Of a stretch of 35,680 nt of DNA, positions 1 through 6,787 are shown piece after piece (the first letter of the stretch is position 1; each line of letters starts with the position of its first letter). Position numbers and translations under genes: made by a program. The DNA is from Bacteroidota bacterium. Its GTDB lineage: Bacteria > Bacteroidota > JABWAT01. The stretch is taken from contig JAIUNL010000008.1 in the NCBI GenBank assembly GCA_020161835.1, positions 148,552-184,231 of the forward strand, read 5' to 3'. The notes beneath the pieces were generated by a model. The model searched no databases. It was not told the origin of the DNA and worked only from the letters and a program-made list of their open reading frames with translations.

Positions 1-267
1 CAATGCCGGATGATCTGCAGGGATGGAAGGGAACAGTTTTCTAAGTATTGGGAAAAGAGCTTTTGAAATGAGGGTAACCAAACCTGATTTTTCACCGATC
101 CGCATGATGCCAAGCCAAAGTGCCATAATTCCGATCAGGCCGATTGAAATATCAACGGCGGTTTTACCATAATCGACAGCAGCCTGAGTCACTGCAGCCA
201 TTTTACCTGTAAAGGCAGCAACGACAACCGAAACTACCATTAATCCGAGCCAGATGTAGTTAAGCAT
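1..267 (-). CDS. spmA: SpmA-like nucleoside recognition/gate-domain membrane protein (partial)
   Basis: Reading right to left, an open frame starts at an ATG at 265-267 and runs off the left edge, giving 89 residues. It begins MLNYIWLGLMVVSVVVAAFTG and contains the stretch IGLIGIMALWLGIMRIGEKSG, which is typical of the N-terminal gate domain of spore maturation protein A and its relatives. Family knowledge: these are inner-membrane proteins with several helices. In FCB bacteria SpmA and SpmB halves are often found together or fused, and their transport substrate is unknown. Two hydrophobic segments, near residues 2-19 and 38-55, fit this. The gene is cut by the window edge, so total length and any SpmB fusion cannot be seen. 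Upstream lie about 200 bases of repeats. Confidence 0.75.
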   Translation of the reverse strand, partial: MLNYIWLGLMVVSVVVAAFTGKMAAVTQAAVDYGKTAVDISIGLIGIMALWLGIMRIGEKSGLVTLISKALFPILRKLFPSIPADHPAL

Positions 268-284
268 TCTTTTCCAATCCAAAA

Positions 285-333
285 AATTACGGGTTACAAA
301 TCACGGGTCACGAATTACAAAAAGACAGGTCAC
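285..333. repeat. Degenerate 7-bp tandem array (array A)
   Basis: Between the spmA-like gene and miaA the bases fall into 7-bp units of the form RRTYACR: AATTACG, GGTTACA, AATCACG, GGTCACG and AATTACA (285-319), and AGGTCAC in the same phase at 327-333. The unit at 320-326 is divergent. A related array is at 20036-20107 and a 7-bp array of different sequence is at 22956-23018. Confidence 0.6.
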
Positions 334-382
334 TGTCTGAGTGCTTTAAAAAAAATGATTCATGGATGAGCTTCGCAGAACA

Positions 383-412
383 CTGGATTCCCGGATCAAG
401 TCCGGGATGACA
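383..412. repeat. Palindromic intergenic repeat, copy 1
   Basis: The sequence CTGGATTCCCG, then a short loop, then a CGGGA/TGACA half makes a hairpin whose inner arms are TCCCGGA and TCCGGGA. The same outer sequence, with a different loop, is found in reverse orientation at 24398-24425. There is no T-run on either side that would make it a convincing terminator for miaA. Confidence 0.6.
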
Positions 413-469
413 TCTATTTTTTAATTTGAAAAATAAACCCCGTTGCTTGAGGTTTGATTATTTAATACC

Positions 470-1381
470 TTAACCCATCCAAAAATTGAATACACTTTCT
501 GACGTTTCAGGTTCTGACGGATTAAACCAAACCACATCAGAATCCTTTTTAAACCAGGTCATTTGCCGTTTTGCATAATGCCTTGAATTTCTCTGAATCA
601 GCTCAATAACCCGGTTTTCATCATATTCATCCCGGAAAAAGGGGAAATATTCCTCATATCCAACTGTTTTTAAAGCGTTTGTCTGAGAAGTGAATCCTTT
701 TTCAAGCAAAGTTTGGACTTCTTTTTTCAGTCCGGCTCCAACCATATCAAGAACCCTTGTATTGATTCTTTTATATAAGTCTTCACGGTCAGGGGCCAGA
801 CCTGCACAAAGATAGGGAAAAGGAAAGGGTTCCGGTTTATCATGTTCCTGCCACCAGGTCATGGTTTTACCCGAAGCATACCAGACTTCAAGTGCACGGA
901 TAACCCGTTGGGTTTTTGTTGAATCCCGGCTGGCTGCTGCCTGAGGGTCAATTTCCTTCAACTCATCGAAAAGCTTTTCGTTTCCTTCATTTTCAAGCCT
1001 TATAAGCAACTTATTCCTGATTTCAGTATCAGCGGGGATGTCAGAAATTCCATTCTTTAGAGCAGAAAAGTACAACCCGGAGCCGCCTGCGACGATAACC
1101 GGCTTATCCCGTTTGCGAATTTCTGCAATCCGTTTTCTTCCCTCAATGAAGAAATCAAAAGCTGAAAAAGGCTGATCGGGTTCAAGTTCAGCTACAAAAT
1201 GGTGACGAATTCGTTCCAGTTCACAATTTGTTGGTGCAGCCGTGCCTATTGGCATGTGGCGATAAATCTGCCTGGAATCACAGGAGACAATTTCACCATT
1301 GGTTCTTTCCGCAAGTTCAAGTGCCAAAGCAGATTTCCCGGATGCAGTCGGGCCAACTACAAATAATACAGGAATTTCCAT
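470..1381 (-). CDS. miaA: tRNA dimethylallyltransferase MiaA
   Basis: A 303-residue protein that transfers the dimethylallyl group from DMAPP to N6 of adenosine 37 in tRNAs reading codons that start with U. The P-loop GPTASGKS is at residues 10-17, followed by the DSRQIYRHMPIGTAAP block that carries the catalytic Asp and the conserved Gln-Ile-Tyr. A GGSGLYF motif follows near residue 99, and the C-terminal half holds the conserved RNSRHYAKRQMTWF segment that contacts tRNA. Length is normal for the family. The ATG overlaps the maf stop codon by one base (TGATG), so miaA is the last gene of an orf80-maf-miaA transcript and is probably translationally coupled. No rho-independent terminator follows it. 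Confidence 0.97.
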   Translation of the reverse strand: MEIPVLFVVGPTASGKSALALELAERTNGEIVSCDSRQIYRHMPIGTAAPTNCELERIRHHFVAELEPDQPFSAFDFFIEGRKRIAEIRKRDKPVIVAGGSGLYFSALKNGISDIPADTEIRNKLLIRLENEGNEKLFDELKEIDPQAAASRDSTKTQRVIRALEVWYASGKTMTWWQEHDKPEPFPFPYLCAGLAPDREDLYKRINTRVLDMVGAGLKKEVQTLLEKGFTSQTNALKTVGYEEYFPFFRDEYDENRVIELIQRNSRHYAKRQMTWFKKDSDVVWFNPSEPETSESVFNFWMG

Positions 1382-1992
1382 CAGAATTTTTCTGAACTTA
1401 AAATGGGTTTTAGCTGCTGGTAAAAATCATTAACCGGGAAACCCATCACATTATAATAATCACCTTCTATACTTGAAATAAAGGCTGACATCAGACTATC
1501 CTGTATACCATACGCACCCGCTTTATCCATAGGGGAGCCAGTTTCAATATAACTTTTTATTTCATCTGCTGAAAGAACCGAAAAACGGACTTTGGTTTCA
1601 ATGGTTCTGGATATTTTTAAATTTGATTCCGGAAACAGAACGGTATAACCCGTATAAACAGAGTGTGTTTTCCCGGATAGCAGCATCAGCATTTGTGCTG
1701 CTTCCTCTTTTTCCAAAGGTTTGTTAAGAACATGACCTTCGATGGCTACCGTTGTATCTGCAGCGATTACAATTGCTTCGGGATTGTCTTTTTGGATTTT
1801 TGAAGCCTTCCGGTAGGAAAGTTCTTTCACCATTTCTCCGGGAACATGTGAAAGTGAATGATCATCTTCATCTATTGATGGGGAAATGACAGAAAATATG
1901 ATTCCAAGATTTTTCAATAACTCCTGACGGCGTGGTGATTGGCTTGCCAAAATCACTGGAAATGAATTTAAAATTCCGATCAGGTGGGTCAT
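1381..1992 (-). CDS. maf: Maf family nucleoside triphosphate pyrophosphatase
   Basis: A 203-residue house-cleaning pyrophosphatase that hydrolyses dTTP/UTP or modified NTPs to the monophosphate. The N-terminal substrate loop ASQSPRRQELL (residues 16-26) is the family hallmark. IAADTTV (76-82) supplies the conserved catalytic Asp79, LNKP (89-92) follows, and GYTV and the late AGAYGIQ block are also present. The AADTTV form is typical of the YhdE (dTTP/UTP) subgroup, so that specificity is likelier than the m7GTP type. The ATG overlaps the stop of the upstream small gene in an ATGA arrangement, and its own stop overlaps miaA, so the three genes read as one coupled unit. Confidence 0.95.
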   Translation of the reverse strand: MTHLIGILNSFPVILASQSPRRQELLKNLGIIFSVISPSIDEDDHSLSHVPGEMVKELSYRKASKIQKDNPEAIVIAADTTVAIEGHVLNKPLEKEEAAQMLMLLSGKTHSVYTGYTVLFPESNLKISRTIETKVRFSVLSADEIKSYIETGSPMDKAGAYGIQDSLMSAFISSIEGDYYNVMGFPVNDFYQQLKPILSSEKF

Positions 1993-2231
1993 TGCTGTTT
2001 CTTTCGCAAAGTCTTATAAAATTGATTTCTTAGTTTCTGATTTTTTGCCAGCAAATCCTGAAATTTCTCCTCTGAAATTATTTTACTTCTTAACTGAACC
2101 TCAAAAAGGGGTTCACTAACCTGCTCAAGAACCTGTTTCTGCACAATTTGAACCGATTTTTGTTTCACAGAAATAGAACTGACAGTTAAAAAAACAACAA
2201 CTGCCCAAATCAGAAAATTAACTGTTTTCAT
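1989..2231 (-). CDS. Small membrane-anchored or exported protein, unknown function
   Basis: An 80-residue product with a hydrophobic segment at about residues 5-22 (FLIWAVVVFLTVSS) directly after a single Lys. A charged, Gln/Lys/Glu-rich tail follows that could form a short helix or coiled coil. It has no family I recognise. That it is a real gene is supported by its ATGA overlap with maf and by a promoter-like sequence placed exactly in front of its ATG. It is the first gene of the orf80-maf-miaA unit. The tail is probably periplasmic with the N-terminus acting as an uncleaved anchor, but this is inferred from hydrophobicity only. Confidence 0.65.
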   Translation of the reverse strand: MKTVNFLIWAVVVFLTVSSISVKQKSVQIVQKQVLEQVSEPLFEVQLRSKIISEEKFQDLLAKNQKLRNQFYKTLRKKQQ

Positions 2232-2236
2232 ACATG

Positions 2237-2267
2237 CAAAGGTCAGGTTCTACCAGTTAATTTCCAA
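2237..2267 (-). promoter_or_regulatory. Bacteroidota-type promoter for orf80-maf-miaA
   Basis: On the minus strand TTG (2267-2265) is followed after 20 bases by GACCTTTG (2244-2237), one mismatch from the TAnnTTTG -7 element. Only five bases separate its last G from the ATG at 2231, so the mRNA would have almost no leader. Confidence 0.45.
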
Positions 2268-2360
2268 TTAAACGGAAGAAAGTTAGCAATCGACTCATTC
2301 TGAAATTCTGAGATACGACCTGATTTCAAATGAAAAGATGGGATGTCATTTCACTGTGAC

Positions 2361-2391
2361 TTGACAAATACTACCAGTCGTAGTACCTTTG
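2361..2391 (+). promoter_or_regulatory. Promoter of the blaI-blaR1-like pair
   Basis: TTG at 2361-2363, 20 bases, then TACCTTTG at 2384-2391, an exact TAnnTTTG -7 element as used by Bacteroidota primary sigma factors. A TTGACA hexamer also starts at 2361. The BlaI-type dyad at 2369-2385 fills the spacer and touches the -7 element, so repressor binding would block RNA polymerase. Confidence 0.65.
2369..2385. promoter_or_regulatory. BlaI-type operator 1
   Basis: A perfect dyad, TACTAC-CAGTC-GTAGTA, inside the blaI promoter. It resembles the ACTACA/TGTAGT dyads bound by BlaI/MecI repressors in Gram-positive bacteria. The same 12 arm bases with the same 5-bp spacing recur at 4879-4895. Confidence 0.75.
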
Positions 2392-2418
2392 TTTTACATT
2401 TAATGACAAAATTATACT

Positions 2419-2847
2419 ATGCCTATACATAACTTCACTGTTGACCCTGATAAAAAGGGAATGAAAAAACTGCTGGGTGATCTCGAAAGCGATATCATGG
2501 AAATTGTCTGGGTCGGTAAAACCGTTTCAGTAAGAGACGTCTATACTGAACTGAATAAAACCAGAGATCTTGCTTATACAACCGTCATGACGGTCATGTC
2601 TAGACTTGCAGTAAAAGGAATTCTTGAACGGGTCAAGGATTCAAATTCTTTTTTGTATAAGCCGGTTCATTCCAGAGAAGATTTTACAAGCTTTTCCGTC
2701 AGAAAAGTGGTTACTGAACTCATGGAAAATTTTTCAACACCGGCAATCAGTCATTTTCTTGATTCAATTGAAGAAGAAAATCCTGAGAAAATTGATGAAC
2801 TGATCAAACTTATCGAAGCAAAGAGAAAACTTCGGGATAATGCCTGA
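2419..2847 (+). CDS. blaI: BlaI/MecI-family transcriptional repressor
   Basis: A 142-residue winged-helix repressor. The N-terminal domain (about residues 17-90) has the family pattern LLGDLESDIMEIVW, then TVSVRDVYTEL and the recognition-helix stretch DLAYTTVMTVMSRLAVKG, followed by the wing. The C-terminal 50 residues are helical and acidic, as in the dimerisation region. In the known systems the dimer binds a TACTAC-type dyad until a partner membrane peptidase is activated and the repressor is cut. Two such dyads are in this window, one in its own promoter and one ahead of the amylase gene. It overlaps the M56 peptidase gene by 8 bases, which is the standard blaI-blaR1 arrangement. No beta-lactamase gene is nearby, so the regulon is probably different here. 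Confidence 0.93.
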   Translation: MPIHNFTVDPDKKGMKKLLGDLESDIMEIVWVGKTVSVRDVYTELNKTRDLAYTTVMTVMSRLAVKGILERVKDSNSFLYKPVHSREDFTSFSVRKVVTELMENFSTPAISHFLDSIEEENPEKIDELIKLIEAKRKLRDNA

Positions 2848-4711
2848 TTTATTGGCTGAACTTTATTTGCGGATTACAGGAAATTTTCTTTTCCTAATTG
2901 AAAACCCACAGCGTTTGGGAATCCTGAATGTTCTGATGATTTTTCTTCTGCTTGTTACATCGTTAACCTTTCTGAAATATTTACTAAGCTGGATTTCCAT
3001 CAGATTTCTTAAACATCAGCTAAATTCTCTACAGGTTGATGGTTTCGAAGAAGTTCACCTTGCATTTAAAAGAGCTGCTCTTAATACCGGACTTTCACGC
3101 ATCCCGGCACTTTATCCATTCTATGGGCATCGACCCCTGATTTTTACAAACGGGATCTGGTTTCACTCCATTTTTATCTCACCGCTGGTTTTTGAAAAAG
3201 TAACATCAAAAGAACTTGAAGCCATTTTTACTCATGAAATGGTTCATATTAAGCGAAAAGATAATCTATTAATTTCTTTTCTTGATGTATTCACAATTTT
3301 AAGTGTTACCCTTACGGCACTATTTTTTATTTTGGATACCATTGTTTACCACAATGTGCTTTATTTCCATTTTTTCAAACATGAATTACTGGTTTCTGTT
3401 CTTTCCATTGTGAGTGGACTGGGTATCATCTATCTGGTCAAAACAGTTGTTTGGAGGCGGTTAATTTACCTTAGGGAGCTTTCTTGTGATGACCGGGCCA
3501 TAAAATCCATTCATGACCCGCTTGTCATGGCATCTGCTCTGGCAAAAATCTGGAAACTGGAAACAGAACTTCCCAAACATCACTGGAAGTTGAAATTTGC
3601 AATCGTTCAAGCTTTCATTCCACCCGCACCCGGAATTAAAAATCGCATTACCCGCTTATTGGACTACCGGATTTCAAAATTAAGGCATTTCCTTGCCAGG
3701 ACGACATCCACTTTTATTCTGATCTTTATTGTTTTGTTTTCATTAAGTTTATTCAGCTTTAAAAATGAATATTCAGATTTTCACTGGGTTAGAAACAGAG
3801 AATACGGACTTCATATCTGTTATAACAAATGTATTTGTCATGAATTAAAGTGGCCTGAATTTAAAAACAATTTAAAACCAAATATCACCGGACAACTGAT
3901 CAGGATTACCGATTTCCCGTCCCGTTTTGCCGAACCACGAAATATTGATATCTGGATTCCACCTTCATATAATCTCGAAACCACAAAAAAATTCCCGGTC
4001 CTCTACATGCATAACGGACAAAACTTATTTGATCCGGGTACATCTTATATTGGTGTAGATTGGGGAGTAGATGAAACCCTGACAAAATGGGATAGTTTGC
4101 ACCCTGGAAATACCTTTATTGTTGTAGGTCTTTCACACACTTATAATAGTATTCTGGATTATATGCCAGAAAAACCCATGCGGTCTGAGGCAGCAAAATC
4201 ATCCCTTGAAAAATTTAAAGATGAATTCGGAAATCCGCAATCTGATGCATATTTGCAGTTTATTGTTTCAGAACTTAAACCTTATATTGATTCACATTTC
4301 AGAACCCAATCTGAGCAAAAGGGAACTTTCATTGCCGGGGCAGGCCTTGGTGGTCTGATCAGTCTTTATGCTTTATGTGAATACCCCGATGTTTTCTGTG
4401 GTGCCGGAAGTTTTTCAGCATTATGGTCAACTGTTGATCCTGAAATATTAAATTACCTGGAATCCCACCTGCCTGAACCATCAAATCATTTGGTTTATCT
4501 GGATACAGGAACAAAAACCCTCGATGCCGACCAGATTGAATTTCATGATAAAGTCACTGAACTTCTGAACAGGAAAGGATATCAACGGGGACTCAATTTT
4601 TCATCAAAAATATTTAAAGGCGATGAACATTCTGAAGTTTACTGGAAAAATCGATTTCCATTTTTTGCCAACTTATCTGGTAAATATCAGACCACAAAGT
4701 CTGTATATTAA
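2840..4711 (+). CDS. BlaR1-like M56 peptidase receptor with esterase-fold C-terminal domain
   Basis: A 623-residue fusion. The first 310 residues are an M56 (BlaR1/MecR1) membrane metallopeptidase: hydrophobic segments near 26-53, 147-167, 183-204 and 288-307, the zinc motif HEMVH at 132-136, and RELSCDD (212-218) giving the probable third ligand Glu213. After the last membrane segment, residues about 350-615 match a putative esterase (PF00756, enterochelin-esterase/esterase D type), with FPVLYMHNGQNLFD at 385-398 and a late GDEHSEVYW containing His597. The nucleophile elbow, usually GxSxGG, reads GAGLGG at 500-505, so Gly502 stands where the catalytic serine should be. By analogy with BlaR1, whose outer domain is a penicillin-binding-protein relative, this domain is probably an extracytoplasmic ligand sensor, not an active esterase. 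The ligand is unknown; the neighbouring amylase operon suggests a glucan-derived compound. Confidence 0.88.
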   Translation: MPDLLAELYLRITGNFLFLIENPQRLGILNVLMIFLLLVTSLTFLKYLLSWISIRFLKHQLNSLQVDGFEEVHLAFKRAALNTGLSRIPALYPFYGHRPLIFTNGIWFHSIFISPLVFEKVTSKELEAIFTHEMVHIKRKDNLLISFLDVFTILSVTLTALFFILDTIVYHNVLYFHFFKHELLVSVLSIVSGLGIIYLVKTVVWRRLIYLRELSCDDRAIKSIHDPLVMASALAKIWKLETELPKHHWKLKFAIVQAFIPPAPGIKNRITRLLDYRISKLRHFLARTTSTFILIFIVLFSLSLFSFKNEYSDFHWVRNREYGLHICYNKCICHELKWPEFKNNLKPNITGQLIRITDFPSRFAEPRNIDIWIPPSYNLETTKKFPVLYMHNGQNLFDPGTSYIGVDWGVDETLTKWDSLHPGNTFIVVGLSHTYNSILDYMPEKPMRSEAAKSSLEKFKDEFGNPQSDAYLQFIVSELKPYIDSHFRTQSEQKGTFIAGAGLGGLISLYALCEYPDVFCGAGSFSALWSTVDPEILNYLESHLPEPSNHLVYLDTGTKTLDADQIEFHDKVTELLNRKGYQRGLNFSSKIFKGDEHSEVYWKNRFPFFANLSGKYQTTKSVY

Positions 4712-4744
4712 TTTATCATAAGATGAAATATTTTAATGGAAGCG

Positions 4745-4777
4745 TTTACACTATTATCTGAAAACTGTCTATATTTG
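4745..4777 (+). promoter_or_regulatory. Possible upstream promoter of the amylase operon
   Basis: TTTA (4745-4748), 21 bases, then TATATTTG (4770-4777), an exact TAnnTTTG match. It would give a transcript covering the ATG at 4838. The BlaI-type operator at 4879 would then lie downstream of the start site as a roadblock. Confidence 0.45.
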
Positions 4778-4794
4778 TCACAGACATGGTGACA
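4776..4794. promoter_or_regulatory. Inverted repeat TGTCAC-N7-GTGACA
   Basis: A perfect 6-bp dyad, TGTCACAGACATGGTGACA, overlaps the end of the -7 element at 4770-4777 and would sit at the transcription start. It could be the operator for a second, unknown regulator of the amylase operon. Confidence 0.4.
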
Positions 4795-4837
4795 AGTAAT
4801 GATGTCATGTAACAACTAACCACCCGGTAACCCTTTT

Positions 4838-6769
4838 ATGCAGACAAATATAAACCTGAAGAGACAAACAACTTTACATACTACAACGTGTAGTAGTGTT
4901 TTCTTTACTTTTGCTCGTTTTTTTCCGATTTGCCTTTATCAGTTTATGGTGGCGTTTGCTTTCCTAACTTCTTGCCATACCAATCAATATTCTGCTCCTG
5001 CTCCTCCCAAATGGTCTGAATCAGCGGTTTGGTATCAGATTTTTCCTGATCGATTTTTTAACGGCGACACAACCAATGATCCTGTAATTTCTGAATTGAC
5101 AGGCGGTTGGCCTCATGATTACAAAGGGGAAAACTGGAAACCGAGTAAATGGACAGGTGACTTTTATGAGCGGCAGCCATGGGAAAATGGAATCCCTGAA
5201 AAAAGTCTGGGTTACTTTATTCAAACCAGACGATATGGCGGCGATATTTTGGGTATTATCAAAAAACTTGATTACCTGAAAAATCTGGGCATTACCGCAA
5301 TTTATCTGAATCCGATGTTTGAAAGTCCGTCTCTTCACAAATATGATGGCAGTACTTATCACCATATTGATAATAATTTTGGTCCTGATCCTGAAAAAGA
5401 TATTAAAATATGGAATACTGAAGTTCCTGATGATCCCACCACTTGGAAAATGACAACTGCTGATTCTTTATTTTTTATTCTGGTAAAAGAAGTACACAAG
5501 CGGGATATGAAAATTATCATCGACGGCGTTTTCAATCATGTTGGTAATACATTCTGGGCGATTCATGATCTTGAAAAGAATGGAAAAAACTCAAAGTTTA
5601 CCGACTGGTTTACCATTTTAAACTGGGATGACCCCTCAACACCAGAAAATGAACTTAAATGGCAAGGCTGGCTGAACATTTACGAATTGCCAGAACTCCG
5701 TGAAGATTCACTGGGTATTGTATCCGGTCCAAAGTCATACATTTTTAATTCAGTCAAAAAATGGATGGATCCGAATGGGGATGGAAATCCGGAAGATGGA
5801 ATTGATGGTTGGCGGTTGGATGTGGCAGAAAAGGTTGCAACTCCGTTCTGGCAGGATTTCAGAAAACACGTCAAGGCAATTAACCCGGAGGCTTACATCA
5901 CAGCCGAAATTTTCTGGGATAACTGGCCTGAAAATAAAATGGTTAACCCAGAACCCTATTTTGAAGCCGGTACTTTTGACGGAATCATGAATTACCCGTG
6001 GGCAGCTCTTGCCTTTAACTTTTTTGCAGATAAAAAACACTCCATTTCTGCTGATCAATTCTGGTCTGGCCTGGACAGCGTACGAAAAAACGCTCCTGGA
6101 AATTTTGTGTATTCAACCCAAAATCTATATGACAGCCATGATGTTGACCGACTTTCAAGCAGTATTGCAAATCCTGACCGGTGGTTTGATCATTATTGCA
6201 GCGGCATGGATGATTCAACTTACAAACTGACGAAACCCTCAAAAGCTGATTATCAGCTTTTGAAACTGATGGCTCTGTTTCAGATGACAGATGTCAGTTC
6301 GCCGATGATTTATTATGGTACAGAATCGGGTATGTGGGGCTGTGATGATCCTGAAGACAGAAAACCCATGGTTTGGCCAGAATTTTCTTATCAACCTGAA
6401 ATGGCAGATCCATGGGGCCGGAAAAGATCTCCAGATTCGGTTTCCTTCGATTATGACCTGTTCTCCTGGTATAAAAACCTGATTTTCATCAGAAAAACCA
6501 CACCGGCTCTTAGCCATGGTAATACTGAGCGGGTTTTGCTCACCAATCCGAATCAGAAAGTACTGGCCTATAAAAGATCAGAAAAAGATCAGTTTGCTAT
6601 TGTTCTGATAAACGCAAATCAAGGTCCGGTATCTGCTGAATTTGAGGTTGGGAAAAGCCAGGGCAGCCTGCAAAGTTTATTAAATACAATGAAATACCCT
6701 GTTACGAACGGAAAAGCTAAAATCCCAATCAGCGGGGTTTCTGGTGATGTTTTAATCTGGAATGAATAA
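4838..6769 (+). CDS. GH13 alpha-amylase family lipoprotein (neopullulanase/cyclomaltodextrinase-like)
   Basis: A 643-residue secreted glycoside hydrolase for alpha-1,4-glucans. WYQIFPDRFFNGD (65-77) and the YGGDILGI block are typical of neopullulanase and cyclomaltodextrinase relatives. All four GH13 regions are present: DGVFNH (229-234), GWRLDVAEK with nucleophile Asp328, TAEIF with acid/base Glu357, and SHDVDR with Asp435. A DPNGDGNPEDG loop at 311-321 looks calcium-binding. The lipobox LTSC places the lipidated cysteine at 46. The start is uncertain. ATG 4838 gives a long n-region with the BlaI-type operator inside codons 14-20. ATG 4946 lies after the operator, but would leave only nine residues before the cysteine, too short for a normal signal peptide, so 4838 is kept. 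It is the first gene of an operon that ends at 16341. Confidence 0.93.
   Translation: MQTNINLKRQTTLHTTTCSSVFFTFARFFPICLYQFMVAFAFLTSCHTNQYSAPAPPKWSESAVWYQIFPDRFFNGDTTNDPVISELTGGWPHDYKGENWKPSKWTGDFYERQPWENGIPEKSLGYFIQTRRYGGDILGIIKKLDYLKNLGITAIYLNPMFESPSLHKYDGSTYHHIDNNFGPDPEKDIKIWNTEVPDDPTTWKMTTADSLFFILVKEVHKRDMKIIIDGVFNHVGNTFWAIHDLEKNGKNSKFTDWFTILNWDDPSTPENELKWQGWLNIYELPELREDSLGIVSGPKSYIFNSVKKWMDPNGDGNPEDGIDGWRLDVAEKVATPFWQDFRKHVKAINPEAYITAEIFWDNWPENKMVNPEPYFEAGTFDGIMNYPWAALAFNFFADKKHSISADQFWSGLDSVRKNAPGNFVYSTQNLYDSHDVDRLSSSIANPDRWFDHYCSGMDDSTYKLTKPSKADYQLLKLMALFQMTDVSSPMIYYGTESGMWGCDDPEDRKPMVWPEFSYQPEMADPWGRKRSPDSVSFDYDLFSWYKNLIFIRKTTPALSHGNTERVLLTNPNQKVLAYKRSEKDQFAIVLINANQGPVSAEFEVGKSQGSLQSLLNTMKYPVTNGKAKIPISGVSGDVLIWNE
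4879..4895. promoter_or_regulatory. BlaI-type operator 2, at the start of the amylase operon
   Basis: TACTACAACGTGTAGTA has 7-bp arms (TACTACA/TGTAGTA) around a 3-bp centre, and shares all 12 outer arm bases and the spacing of operator 1 at 2369-2385. It is preceded by TTTACA at 4873-4878. Another -7-like element, TACTTTTG, is at 4906-4913. The dyad lies just inside the annotated amylase gene. Confidence 0.75.
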
Positions 6770-6787
6770 GTTAAGCCTGGAGCATCT

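Noticed and set aside
2419..4711. Beta-lactam resistance regulator
   Set aside because: The receptor lacks a penicillin-binding sensor (no SxxK/KTG signature seen), no beta-lactamase gene is near, and the second operator points to the amylase operon.
4776..4794. Canonical CRP site
   Set aside because: The CRP consensus is TGTGA-N6-TCACA; this dyad has TGTCAC arms and a 7-base centre, so it is not a standard match.
5021..6517. Several 60-110 residue open frames on both strands within the amylase gene
   Set aside because: They are shadows of the GH13 reading frame, have no recognisable domains or ribosome binding sites, and the amylase frame carries all catalytic motifs.
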